A stretch of 64,000 nucleotides of DNA from positions 2,852,001 through 2,916,000 of the forward strand of contig JAGYVD010000006.1 in the NCBI GenBank assembly GCA_021209875.1, written 5' to 3'. Of the stretch, positions 35,649 through 47,055 are shown piece after piece (positions within the stretch are counted from its first letter, which is position 1; each line of letters begins with the position of its first letter). The notes below the pieces were generated by a model that did no database searches, was not told the DNA's origin, and was given only the letters and a program-made list of their open reading frames with translations. Made by a program: the position numbers and the translations under genes. The stretch comes from Rosellinia necatrix (Eukaryota; Ascomycota; Sordariomycetes; Xylariales; Xylariaceae).

Positions 35649-37522
35649 TTAAGGCAAGACCCAAGTGGTGACGCTCTTCGCCAGCGCGTTGCCGCTCCAG
35701 GTCTGGCCGCTGGCGGTGGTGACGGTGACGTAGACGTCGTTGCCGAAGGTGTTCTCGATGACGACGGAGCGGGTGCCGTCGGGGTTGCGGGAGGCGACGG
35801 ACTGGATGCCGGCGTAGCCGTCGTAGCTGTAGCTGCCCGAGCCGGCGAGGATGACGGCGCCCTTGGGGATGAAGCGTGAGATCTGCGCGAGCGTGTAGTA
35901 GTCCACCGTGAACTCGTACGTCCCCGCTGCCTTGTTCACCATGAACAGGCCCCGGCACGACGCGCACCCGCCCGGGATGTACGGCCCGAACGTCCCGTCC
36001 GACGCCTGCGTCCACGTCCCCAGCGTCCACATCAGCGACCCCTCCGCCCAGTTCTGCAGCGGCCCGATCGTGTTCTTGGACGATTGGTACCACGAGGTCT
36101 GGGGCGACGTCTGTTCCGGTGGGAAGAGAAGGAAGGTTAGTCGTAATCATGAGATATTCATATATATATATATAAATAGTCCCTCTTCGGCCGAACGAGT
36201 AGGTGTAGGGGAACCAACTGGCTGGCTAGGGGAAATTGACGGGGATTATGTGAAAGGGGAAATGAGAATGGGTAGGGTACTCACCCAGCACTCGGTCATG
36301 TACTGATGCTTGTTAGGGTAGTCGTTGTGGAACTTGGTCAGGACGGTCCAGTCCAGGTTCCCGGCGTAGCAGTGCCAGGCGGCCGAGTCGACGTACGACC
36401 CGGCGCCGTTGATGACGGTGCGCGGGTAGCCGGCGTCGTCGGTGTTGTGGTCGTACGCCCAGATCCGGGTGTTGAGCCCGGCGCTCCGCAGCGCCGGCCC
36501 GACGTACTGCTGCGTGATCGTCGCCGCGTCGGCCGCCGACTGGTACATGGTGACGTGCCCGCCGCCCTGGTTGTTGAGCGGCTCGTTCTGCAGCGTGATG
36601 GCGTCGATGGTCGCCCCGTTGCTGCGGTACGCCTGCAGGTACTTGACGAAGTACTGCGCGTACTGCGAGTAGTACTGGGGGTCGAGCCAGTTCTTGTCCG
36701 CGTTACCGGTGAGGACCTGAGTTGGTGGTAGGTGTTAATATAGAGAAAAAAAAAAAAGCCAACAATGTATATACTCACGCGGTTCAACTTCATCCACCCA
36801 GGGGCACTCCAAGGGCTTCCTAGGATTGTAAGACCGGACTTGATGCCACGCATAGTTGCCAACATTTGCGCCACTGTAATACCTCAAGTTAGACATCAAA
36901 ATCATTTCGAGTGTGATATATGGATATTGTAAGCTTAGACAAAGGTTTCCGGCGCATAATTCGAACCCCGAGGGGAATCCCAGATGCTTGAATGACGCCG
37001 AATAAATGAAGGGCGTGATGATAGTGTCTACTCACTCGCAGTTCCGCGATCGCCGAGGCCGAAGCTCTGCAGGCTCGGATCCGCCTTGCCGCTGGCATCA
37101 TCGTACGTGTACGCCGGGGGGCCGGACAAGTCCGAGGCGGCGATGGTGTGGCGGAGGAAGCTGAAGTCGGCGCCGGTGGTGGTGAGCAGCTCGCGGAGGA
37201 GCTGGTTCCGCTTGTCGGCCGGGAGCGCGTTGAGGACGGTGACGGTGGCGTCGGTGACGGAGCCGCCGAAGCCGATGATGGTCTGCTTGTACCCAGCCGT
37301 CGTATCGTCGATCTTCAGGTCCCACGTCGAGCTCCCGCCCGTGCCGCGCCCGGTCACCGGGGCGGCGGCCGGGCTGAGCTTGTGGCTGAGGTCGGACGTC
37401 GTGACATATGCGGCTGGCGCGGCCGCGCGGCGTTCGAGAGGGGACGGCGACGGCGCCGCGAGGGTCTGCCCCGCGGCCAGGAGAGTGATGATGGGGAAGA
37501 GCATCGTTTGATTCGGGTGCAT
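35649..37522 (-). CDS. Secreted GH30 endo-beta-1,6-glucanase, four exons, about 485-491 aa
   Basis: Exons (minus) are 37522-37036, 36873-36779, 36716-36285 and 36110-35649, all GT-AG with consistent phase. The start may be 37522 or, giving a shorter and more typical signal peptide (MLFPIITLLAAGQTLA), 37504. After the signal peptide lies a short proregion with a dibasic ERR site. The body matches fungal GH30 glucan endo-1,6-beta-glucosidases: GFGGSVTDATV, LGSPWSAPGWMK, LQNEPLNNQGGG with the acid/base Glu (about 233), and YMTECW with the nucleophile Glu (about 330) at the end of exon 3. A beta-rich C-terminal domain follows (VVIENTF, TWSGNALAKSVTTWVLP). Such enzymes cut beta-1,6-glucan in fungal walls and serve in wall turnover, mycoparasitism or scavenging. 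The gene is GC-rich. It lies downstream of the TMEM135-like gene on the same strand, without evidence of co-regulation. Confidence 0.93.
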
Positions 37523-38321
37523 GCTGTCGTGGGCTCGGAATCACAGCCTCTGGAGGATGGTCGCGTCTCCTTTTGTAGTCCCTCATCGCTACTGTCCTCA
37601 TATGGAGGTTACGGTTGTCACACATCGCTCGGTGCTATCCCTCCGGCCCCATGCCGGATCGACAATAGTACCTGCTCTTTAGGGTATCGTTGAAATGGCC
37701 GATCGGCGCCCGTGATAGCGCCGGCTAGCCATCACTGCTCTCGCCCGTGATTCAACCCCAATGAAGCAGGTGGGAGGACGGGTTGGGCCGAATTGCGACT
37801 CGATCGAGGAACGCGTGCCATCGCTCATGGTAAGTTAGAGGACAACCGCGAAACACCTCACGGGTTACCAAGAAGAGATTTCCCCACGATTGCTGGCGTC
37901 AGGCGTTTATACATCTGCAACGCAACCGCCCCATGCGCTCACTATTGGTCTGGAAGCCCGGGTCTACCTGTGTACAGGTATGCACGATCATGGATCGACT
38001 TGAAAAGGCGCCGACTTGTTTCCGGTTGCATGAACGAACAATATGGCATTACAATTCTAAGTTATGTCTGTGCCGTTGCGTCCATCAACAGCATGGATAG
38101 GAATAGCTGGCTTCGGACAATGTTTGGTATCTCGTCTATCGTAGCACATGAATACGTCTGGGTCCTACCCCCTCCATCCTCGCCCAATTAACCTCTCCGC
38201 GGGATATCCATTGGTAATGGCGCTTTAATTATTGGCAAGTAGATGCACAGCTCATGCGCATTGAGAAGGGGGAGAAAGAGGGGGGGGAGGGGGAAAGGGG
38301 GGGGGCCTTTACTCGACTGGA
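37523..38321. other. Intergenic region with G-rich tract
   Basis: Promoter of the GH30 gene and 3' flank of the TMEM135-like gene. A purine tract rich in G runs lies at 38266-38308. A 132-codon plus-strand frame (37793-38191) shows no family resemblance and is considered chance. Confidence 0.55.
38266..38308 (+). repeat. Polypurine tract with multiple G runs
   Basis: Consecutive runs of five to nine G separated by single to triple A or GA. It sits 14 nt past the stop of the TMEM135-like gene, so the transcript would carry a C-rich 3' UTR. The plus-strand DNA could form a G-quadruplex; that is inference. Confidence 0.8.
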
Positions 38322-40274
38322 TTATTCTTCTTTCACATCATCCACTTGGTCAAGTTCGTCCTCTTCCTCAAGCCCCCAGTCCCTAAATCCCGTACCCCTC
38401 ATCCAACTGATGCCTTTGCGCACGTTCGCCTCACGGACCGCTCTGGCGTCTCGCTCGTACACGGCTCCTGTAATGGCCAGAGCTAGCGCAAAGAGCCAGA
38501 CATCGCCACCGCGCATAGCACGCCACCATCGTCGCTTGACGCCCACTTTCCAGAGCGAGTCGACGCTAGTGCGGGCCGTATATAGGAAGATGCTGCGGCC
38601 TTCGCGCCGCTCCACAAATGCCCAGAGGCCTGCGAGGAACCCGCCGAGGAAAAACCGCTGCGTGGGAAGGAATGTCCGTGGTAGCCACGTCTGGAAGAAG
38701 CAGATGCTCGCCCATGCAGTGGATATGGCGCCAGTAGTAAATGTTGTAAGGCGCAGTGCTTTTGATAACAGACGGTTGAGCAAGTGTAGGGGCGCATTGT
38801 ACAGTAGCTTATAACGCGGCAGCATGAGCATCGAATAGAATATTAAAAAGAAGCGTCCGAGGTGTGGGAACGAGCGGACCCAGAAGGTGAGATACGTCCG
38901 TAGACAAGAAGGATCCCCGGGGTGCAGGCTGGCGCAGCTCAGCGACGTGATGATGGGATAAGCTTGGGAGGTGAGTGGCGCGAGGGTTTTGAGGGTTGCC
39001 GGCAGCGTGGGTTCGTCGGGGAAGAGGGTGGGCGAGACAAATGGGCTAAAAACTTGGGTTAGCAGCGATCTATGGCGAAGGGGTAGCAAACCAGACGTAC
39101 GGCCAGTTGAGCTTGGCCATTTGACCGAGGTTGTCAACGATATCCCATGGGTTGGGCCACTTGATGCCTGAAGGTAAGTTTTCGGGAGCGCCGTGAAGAT
39201 AAGTAGTCGTGTGCTTGAAGACGAGATCGAGGAAGGCGGCAGGGGAGCTCTCGCGATCAAACACGGTTGCGTGCAGCAATTGTCCCATGGCGAGGGGCTG
39301 GAGCATCCAGCTTCCGAACCACCACGGCCGCTCTCTCTTCACGATACCCTTTCCCCCAGCCCTAGCGCGAAACCCCCAGATAGAACCTTCGTCTTCGAGG
39401 ACGTTCCAGCCGAATTCCAGCGCGCGAAACATGACGGAAATCATGATGGTGAGGCGCAGCTGTTGGGCGGGGTAAATCCCCAAGGCCAAGCCGGCAAGAC
39501 TGGCCCCTATCGCGGGCGCATAGGGGGATGTCAGGGTGTTCGACGTTCGCGGGTTGCGCTCACGAAATGGCGCGGCGACTGGATCTAGCAGCTGAGCCCT
39601 TAAACGGGTGAAGAATCGGAAGAGTAGTCTGTAAAGTAGCAAGATGGTGGAGAGCGATAGTGATAGACGGAGAGGCGAGGACTTGTAGAAAGGCTGCCTG
39701 TTTGACGAAACCGCAGATCTGTGACAGGCAATTAAGCTATTAGCTGCTGCTGCATATTTCCGAATCATCTTCTTGGTGTCACTATAGACTCACTCTTTTT
39801 TGCCCCTTGATACGCGCGAGTAGTATCTCGTAGGCCTTAGCACCAATGCCTGTGGCGATAAATACGCGCAGAGCGTGTCGAATGGCGCGAGCATTGTAGG
39901 TATCTCCCCCTCCCCCTCCCCCCGGCGACTCATGGCCCCTTTGGACCGCCTTCCCTTTCCCTTTTTGCCTTGGTGGTGCCCCGGCTAACGGAAGTCCTGC
40001 GGTTGCTTTCCCCGTTCATGTACTTCTCTACGGCGTTGACGGTAGGCGCACGCTTGCGGAGGAGTCGTGAGCGTGATATGACGTATTTGTGGAGAGTCTC
40101 GTACTCGCGCGCCGAGATGGTATATCTCAAGGCGTTGCGAAGAACAGGATCAGCGGCGGAGGCGGGTTCGGGCTTTGACGCCGAGGCCGCTCTCGGCCGT
40201 GGCCTCGCATCTTGGCTGGGGATTTCGAGAGGAGGAACGGAGAACAGCCCGTGAGGGTTCGAGCCGCTCGCCAT
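38322..40274 (-). CDS. TMEM135-like (PMP52-type) integral membrane protein with one +1 frameshift
   Basis: Inferred exons (minus) are 40274-39794, 39681-39101 and 39045-38322, giving about 594 residues once one extra base is discounted. The N-terminal part carries NALRYTISAREYETLHKYV, then a Lys-rich linker, then NARAIRHALRVFIATGIGA. Next come hydrophobic segments, WWFGSWMLQPLAMGQLLHA, a Cys-poor part with WPNPWDIVDNLGQMAKLNWP, and a C-terminal multi-span region. This matches fungal relatives of TMEM135, a peroxisome/mitochondria-associated membrane protein distantly related to Tim17; its role in fungi is not established. The frame breaks at 39961-39965, where the coding strand has AAAAAGGGAAAGGG: one base fewer reads KAKGKGKAVQRGHES into the second block. 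The acceptor at 39682 (CTACAAG) is chosen because the stronger-looking CACAG at 39719 would not keep frame. Confidence 0.78.
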
Positions 40275-43200
40275 ATCGACAGTGACTTTATATGCGATAT
40301 ATAGCGCGGGTTAGGTATTATATATGACAGCCGTTGTTGTCGGTGTTAGCGATGCTGCCGGCTGACTAGCTTGGTTGTCGTTAAATCGATACTACGCAGC
40401 AGGCTCGGCAGCTGAGTTGTTGAATGGCCATCGATACCGTAAGTGCCCTTGCCTGCGCCAGCCCGGATCGTGTATTCACCTGGCTTAGAGAGCGGGAAAT
40501 CAGTTTATTCACAGTTGGACGAGACCATGCCTGATGGCTGGCGGGCGCAAATCGGCACGACGTTGACGCGAGGAGTCCCCGTCGCGAGAAGTCCCCGTCG
40601 CGAGAAGTCTTCGTCGCGAGAAGTCTTCGTTGCGACTCACTCACTGGCCGCCAAGGGGGGACTCAGGCCGCGGACGCGCGACAAAGTTAGATTCGAATGC
40701 TAATATACAGAAAGCGGACATGGAGAGATGGACAGCCGTGAGAGCGATTAAATCTCGATTACTGGACAGCAAGCGGATGGTGAGGTAGTGTACAAGGTGG
40801 GTTCGCGACTAATGCCGTGGCATGTGAGGAAGAGAGAGGGCGCTGGAATTGGTGGTGCAGCATAATAAGATATGCAATGGGTGGCATAAGAGCCATGAGA
40901 TTGCGAGATTTGTGTGGGGAATGCCAAGGCGTCCTGTGCCTTAGCATGCCTTAGGCCCGCATAGGGTCATTGCATATGAGCCAAATACAGTATGACCCCA
41001 AGACGGTATTAGGTAGTTACCCCATTATTTACCTCGGCTCGAACGAGCATGTGAGCCCCTGCACCCGTTCGTTCATTCCTTGCCACAGTACTTAGGGTGC
41101 TTAGGCACGCTATTCCTGGTAAACCATGCTAGGTGGGGGTTTTTTTCTGGTGGAGGTTTTGTGGTGGAGGTCTGGGGTAACTACCTAATCCATCGTCATG
41201 GTTCTCCTTCTCAATCCCCTGTAAAGCACCAACGAATGTTCACCACTTTTGTAACCGAAGGAAAGGAAAGGGTTTGTGTTTGTTTATGCTTCTTTCGCGC
41301 GTGTTAAATGTGAAGTCAATATCAGCCGCAAGCATCATGGTTTTTAAAGCATTTCTTTTTCGGGGGCTGGGAGGAATGGGATGGACTCAAATTATAATAA
41401 TAATGACTATAACTAACTATCAATCCACTGTATTCATTCATACCTTAGCTACACAATTATCCCACCATGCGAGCTAGGCGTATCCATACTTATCTCTCCA
41501 TATAGACTTTGCATATGACGAATATCCTCGATACTTCTACTGCCTTACTACCCACCGACTATTAAATACCATTGTAGGTTCGTATCTAATTCATCAGGTC
41601 CTGTCCTTTGAAGAAAAGATCACTTCAGGTTGACATGAGTAGTAGCTTGAGCAAATGCATAAATGCCTAATCTTAGTCCCTTGACCGTCACAAGATCCAC
41701 CACAATCCGGCAGTTAATGGGGGTTATATAGTTATATGATATGAGGATTTGAGTAGATGGTTCAATCTGCATGTGCCTTATACTTCTCGAGATTATAATA
41801 ACCACTCGCTCTACGTGGTCGAGCAGTATACCTAATAAGGCGCAATTCGAATTCGCTTCGAATAGAAAATCATCGTGGTGAACAGTGCACTTATATAACG
41901 AACAAAATGACCTTTGTAAACTCCTGTTTGTTCAACGCTCATGTAGGTTGCTTTGCATCAAGGTCTAGGCAGGACCTATTCGTCTGCCGGAATGCTATGC
42001 GCTGGTTAACCGATTCACCGGTTTCCTAGAGAGCGTTATTGGGGGTTCCCAATCTCTCTCATTCTACTCCCTCGGCCTAATCGTCGCTACAGCGATTTAG
42101 GTTACGTATGCGTTCATTGTGTATCTTGACCTTCATGCCATCGATAAGCACCCAACCATATTTTCGCAGGTGGAAGAGTACCGTAAATAGTAAGCTGACG
42201 ATGAACTAGCATGAAGCTGTGAGGTCAAGTCATAAAATCTGAGGAGTCTGGTAATATCACTGATGTCTACTAAGGTAAATTTATTCTGATGGTGGAAGAG
42301 CCTGGCAGCATAAGCACGTTCGGCCGGCACATGGGGAGGGGTTGTACTTCATACAAAACCTAAGTTCTTCACCAGTAGAAATAAACATCTCCGAGCTAGA
42401 GGAATCCATTTCATCTGGCTTATGCTGCGGAATTGGTCTTTGATAGCGACGTTTTGTGCAACACTGCTCCATTTTACAGAACAATAGTTGTGGAAGAAGA
42501 AATAAATTGCAAGTGAGTCAATCAATGCTGTGATACTGGATGCCAGTTGTGGCATCTTCCCAAGTGGTATCTGCATGCTTCTAGTGATCAATATTGATAT
42601 GTAAAGAGGTCTACGGAGAAATCGACAATGAGTGTTCGTCTTCTTCCACCTTCCTTCCCCCTTCCCCAAGATCTAAGCCTCTTTGCCTCTTGTCGCGACT
42701 CATAGTCGACCGCGTGTAGGACGTGCGGCACGATGTGAAGGCGATGCCATGGACGCCATTCAGTCAACTCGTCGTCATTTTGACAGCCCAACTCAGGGGG
42801 TAGTAGATAGACCGGGACAACATGCGTGTCAGACAGCATATGCTCCTATATCAGAACACGGACTCCTGGAGGCAGACACGTGAAAAAGTGAAATTTAGTT
42901 AATAATGTATCTTCGACTGTGGGGTTATCAACACCTTAATCATCTACGATAGAGCTGTTCCAGCGTTGAACACCATATGACATTTCGGTTCTCCGCCGTC
43001 CTTTCTTCGTTCACATTTCTAGACATGAGACCATTTCAAGACCAGTCAAATATTGGATTTTAACGGTAGAGCTAATTGTTTAAAGAAGTTTCTATTGTGC
43101 AGGTGCTGTGGACCGAATGCCAAAGTCGTCTGCAACATCTGCCTACGTAGGTAGTAGTAAGCCGTCTTTGTACACGACTGTTTTAGATAAAGGGGGTAGG

Positions 43201-44574
43201 AGGAAACCGGGGATTGGTGAACGGCCGAGGCCCCTGATGCTTCTCTATTTATCTTAAGTACCTACCTAGGCATTTGGTTCTGTTCGGAAACACGGGCAGC
43301 CGGGCAATTGGGAGCGACGTTGATAACGCGAGGAAGGAAAGGAAGGATATACCTTTACGTGCCCGTCTGTAATAACAGATACTTGGGGTCTGGGCGGGGG
43401 GATCAGATAGTACCTATCATGGCTACCCAACATAGGTAGGTAGTGGGATAAACTACGGTCGAACGTTTCGCCAGTCATTATTAAGAGAAAGCAACGAGTG
43501 GCCGGATTTATACCAACCTTGGAATGATGAATACAAGACCTGTAGGGCGAATTGGGGATTCAAATTCCCTGTATCTGTAAAGAAAGCAGAATACTCGTAG
43601 CGCTATGAAAAGCTGGAGGTGTCTCGTGCATAGAACACGAGAGCCTGGTTCTATCTAGGCTTGGCATGGCGGAGACTGCGCGGCTGTCTGAACATCGGGT
43701 ATCATTCGGGCAAGTTTCAAGGTAGAGATAATTTTAAAGAAATGGTACGCCAATGACCTACTATACCAATGTTTGCATTCTCGTGCTTAACCTATCCAAC
43801 TGATCTACAAGTCGGGGATATCCAGCCTTCTAAACTTGTTTATCGTTAAATCGTCTTTGGTAAGTTCTGGAACACCAAAGCTTCCACGGCATCAATTGTC
43901 ATATTTGGATTTCTAAGGGCATCTTGCGCCTTCTAAACAATAGCTATCTACCCTATTTGCTAATCCAGGTTGGTAGCATTCAGTGGCATGATCAACCGCC
44001 ACCAATCTGTGATGTAAAAAATATGTCGATCGTTGTTCACCACACTACCAGAGGTTCTTTTGATCTCGAATTCATAACTTCAATCGTCAACTCCGACCCA
44101 CTGCAACCCTAGCGAGAAGCCTGAGAAATCAGCGCGGTGAATAAAAAAAAAAGGGGTATTAGGTAGAGAAAGTCGCGCGACCCCGTCTCACGCGGTCTAA
44201 ACTAGCTTTTTCACTGATTTTCCCCTGTACCCTTTTTGCCCCTACAGAACCATGCCAGCCATAGCATACTGTAATTTTTTTCTTTTCCCTCAGTCCCCCA
44301 TGCCAAATATTTTCGGGACGCCGTTTACGAGAAACGGACAAGACCGATAAGCCATAACTCGCCATTGTTCGTCCACCCAGGTCAAGTATGTCCATGTAGA
44401 AGCGAGAATGCACCAACAAACACCGAACGCGATGCCAATTGAAAACCAAACAAAATGACCATGCCCAAGAGTCATCATGCAATGCGCTGTAGAAAAATCC
44501 TTGCTTATAGCGCCCTAATTAAACGCTCCATCATTTCGTCATGAGTCCCGTCAGGCCTTACCCGGCGCTTTCCA
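40275..44574. other. Long intergenic region
   Basis: About 4.3 kb without a supported gene. The proximal part is the promoter of the TMEM135-like gene and includes a 16-nt tandem repeat at 40574-40635. Several minus-strand frames between 42130 and 42840 are open but share no family motif. TAGGTA motifs occur near 43140-43160, 43255-43270 and 43430-43445. The last 100 nt is the 3' flank of the 826-aa gene. A short frame with a hydrophobic segment lies at 44290-44478 (minus). Confidence 0.5.
40574..40635. repeat. 16-nt tandem repeat, about four units
   Basis: The unit AGTCCCCGTCGCGAGA appears twice exactly, then as AGTCTTCGTCGCGAGA and as a truncated AGTCTTCGTTGCGA. It lies 300 nt upstream of the TMEM135-like start. 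The first two units differ from the last two only by CC to TT. Confidence 0.95.
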
Positions 44575-47055
44575 CTAGACCATCGAGTCTGGGGCGTCGT
44601 ACGGTGATGGAGATCGCTGCTGAGCCGGCTGTTGCACGATATCGAATTGGGGGACCCACCTTCGCACAATTCGCGGTGTTTCATCGCGGATGACCTCTTC
44701 CTTCCAATTCAGAACATCCCATTGTTCGGCCGTAGTGTAGCGGTGGTGTGCTGATAGGCGACACTGAATATCATGAGCATTGGGGACAGCTTCGGAACGA
44801 ACAGCTTGGACAGCGTGGAGGCGCCTTGCTTCCCGTTCAGCCACAATATCGAATACCGCATGATATCGATCTGGGGCTGTATTCCAACCCGGAACCTCGT
44901 TACTACCTGATGTTAAAACTTGGCGTAACTCATCGAAAGGTAGGTTGAGTAGAATACGTGACAAAATGGGTGAACATTTTGCAGGTTCGCGATGAGACGG
45001 CGTTCCAGCATCTGGATATGTGACGGGGAGATCACCAAACTTGATGCTAGACAGACGGGCCTGTTTCTGGGGTTGATGTGTGGTCGTACCCCTAGCGATA
45101 GCCGGCACCACTTTGCTGGTGATGTGTCCATGTGTGGGAGACGCAATGATAGCAGCCCTCGGAATTCTTGCTATCTTTGGAGCATCCAGGACCGAGGTGT
45201 CGAGTTCAAAGTTAGAAGGAAATTCGGTGATTAGGAAAGCCAAGATGGCTGATAACAAGATTTTGGTCTCGTGCCCATATCCAAATTCCAAGACTGTAGA
45301 AGATGGAGCTTCTTCTGACTCGTCAAGGTGTCGTGCAATAGTGTTCTCAAGCACAAACCCTAGGCCTACCTCTATGGTATCCCATGAAATGGCGCTGGCG
45401 GCCATCTCTAAGCCCCGGACTAACACATCTCGCATCGCAAGAACATGACCGGCGGCGGCGTAGCCCAGGCAGAAACTGAAACGATCGGCCTTGTTGCCAG
45501 CAAAATCCACCCCGTTGCCTGCATTGTTTAACATTGGGGGAAGTTGAAAAAGAGGATGCTGATACAAGCGCTGGACCGCCATCCACCACGCATCCGACCG
45601 CAAATACGGGTCATCACTTTCTATAGCGACAAGCCGGAAGTCACGGTCCTTCGCACGAGCCATCAATATGCGCTGCTTCAAGGCGGGGCTACGAGCTAGT
45701 ATGAGCTTATGCCCTTCGATCCGGACGGGAGCATAGAAACCCTTCACAGATATAAGCTCTAAAACGCAATCAGCTAGCTCTGTATTGTCAAACAGGCTCC
45801 TGATATAGCGAATACCATCCATTACGTCATCTTCACCCATATCAAATTGTCGTGAAATATGTTGAAGGGGAATGAACGGAGGGAAGGGACCCGCCGGGTA
45901 GTGATGGTTGGGATGATGCTCACGGCGCGCATGAGGACCATACGAGCCATTTGGAGGGAAAGGAAGTGGTGCATTATCCATCCCATTGAGCTCACCAGAT
46001 GTATGAGAACCGTGGAAACTATGTGGCGTCGGGGGGCCGTAGCGACCGGCACCAGGTGTATATGCTTCAACGTGAACGGGTGGCGTGGGAGCTAACGCGG
46101 TTCCATACGCATCCACGGCCGATATGGGCATAATATCTCCTCGAAAATGGGTATTGATGGGTGCAGGAAAGCCAGTGCCATTTGAATGAGCTTGGTGGTG
46201 ACCGTTGGGGCGTGGATGACCGCAATTCTCGCCATTGATAGGATGCGGGGGCGGCATGAAGCCTCCGGGAAGAGGAACCGGGGATGGTGTATGAGAGTCG
46301 AAGCCACCAAACATAATGCCGCCTCCACTGCTAATTCGACGCCCGTGTTGGTTAGAGTGCATCTGGTGGGGATGCGGGGCATAGAAAACATGTTGATGTT
46401 GGCTGATCATATGATGTTGATGTTGTAGCGGGTGTGACGGGGCCGGAAACGAGGGAACAAACTCCGGATTGGTAGCTGAGGTCATTGATTGCGCTTGGGA
46501 TACATATGACGGGCTACCATTTGCATCTGTCGAGTATGAGCAAGCGGAAGCCTCATTTGGGGATTGTGAGGGGGGGATGTAGGAGTGGGATTCACCTCGG
46601 GTCTCTTCGGCCACGCTGCTGGCGGCAGGTGTGGAAGCCGCATCAATATGACCGGCACTGTTCATCTGCGACGGGAATGGTTGGTGTCGCTGTTCGGGCC
46701 TACGGAGGGGCGAGGCGGTCGTCGCGGGATTTTCTGCGTTCTGATTTTTGGCTTCGTTCCCGGTATCATTGGTTGGGTGAAGGGGATCGCGGGAGATGAG
46801 TGCAGCCTCAAGAGAAGAGGCGGGAAGGCCGTTGGACGAGGTAGAAGGAGTCGACGCATGGTTGGGAAGCGGCTTAGTCGCAGTGTTTCTATTGCGATTG
46901 AGTGGTTTATTTATATAGGCCAGGGGAATAGCCGGGACCACATGTTGTCGGGTAGTTGGAACAACGGTAGTGGGCACAGACGCCGGTACGGAAGACCCTT
47001 TTACGCGGCCGGAAGCAGATCTTGTAGGCTTCGATTGAGCCTTAGACGGAGCCAT
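44575..47055 (-). CDS. Fungal protein with a BTB/POZ-like segment, 826 aa
   Basis: A single exon with no interruption. Residues 1 to about 400 are low-complexity, rich in Pro, Ser, Asn, His and Gly, with His/Gln-rich patches such as HPLQHQHHMISQHQHVFY. From about residue 410 comes a structured part: DGIRYIRSLFDNTELADCVLEL, then RIEGHKLILARSPALKQRIL, which has the pattern of a BTB/POZ fold (substrate adaptor or oligomerisation module). This is followed by helical stretches resembling a BACK-like extension (YAAAGHVLAMRDVLVRGLEM, LLSAILAFLITEFPSNFEL). The C-terminal 200 residues include SRILLNLPFDELRQVL. No DNA-binding motif or membrane span is visible. The exact family is not recognised. A role as a Cullin-3 adaptor or transcriptional cofactor is speculation from the fold-like pattern. 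Confidence 0.85.
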   Translation of the reverse strand: MAPSKAQSKPTRSASGRVKGSSVPASVPTTVVPTTRQHVVPAIPLAYINKPLNRNRNTATKPLPNHASTPSTSSNGLPASSLEAALISRDPLHPTNDTGNEAKNQNAENPATTASPLRRPEQRHQPFPSQMNSAGHIDAASTPAASSVAEETRGESHSYIPPSQSPNEASACSYSTDANGSPSYVSQAQSMTSATNPEFVPSFPAPSHPLQHQHHMISQHQHVFYAPHPHQMHSNQHGRRISSGGGIMFGGFDSHTPSPVPLPGGFMPPPHPINGENCGHPRPNGHHQAHSNGTGFPAPINTHFRGDIMPISAVDAYGTALAPTPPVHVEAYTPGAGRYGPPTPHSFHGSHTSGELNGMDNAPLPFPPNGSYGPHARREHHPNHHYPAGPFPPFIPLQHISRQFDMGEDDVMDGIRYIRSLFDNTELADCVLELISVKGFYAPVRIEGHKLILARSPALKQRILMARAKDRDFRLVAIESDDPYLRSDAWWMAVQRLYQHPLFQLPPMLNNAGNGVDFAGNKADRFSFCLGYAAAGHVLAMRDVLVRGLEMAASAISWDTIEVGLGFVLENTIARHLDESEEAPSSTVLEFGYGHETKILLSAILAFLITEFPSNFELDTSVLDAPKIARIPRAAIIASPTHGHITSKVVPAIARGTTTHQPQKQARLSSIKFGDLPVTYPDAGTPSHREPAKCSPILSRILLNLPFDELRQVLTSGSNEVPGWNTAPDRYHAVFDIVAEREARRLHAVQAVRSEAVPNAHDIQCRLSAHHRYTTAEQWDVLNWKEEVIRDETPRIVRRWVPQFDIVQQPAQQRSPSPYDAPDSMV

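Noticed and set aside
39661..39768. Use of the CACAG acceptor at 39719 for intron 1 of the TMEM135-like gene
   Set aside because: It would shift the frame of the following conserved block; the acceptor at 39682 keeps frame, though a further indel in the A6 run at the donor could allow the other choice.
42130..42840. Several overlapping minus-strand frames that might be exons of one gene
   Set aside because: Donor and acceptor candidates exist, but no combination gave a recognisable protein and the pieces lack shared motifs.
43554..43570. tRNA T-arm-like sequence (GGGGATTCAAATTCCCT)
   Set aside because: No matching acceptor stem, D-arm or anticodon arm could be folded upstream at the proper distances.
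44290..44478. 62-codon minus-strand frame with a hydrophobic segment
   Set aside because: It could be a small membrane protein but lies in the probable 3' UTR of the 826-aa gene, with no promoter or similarity to support it.
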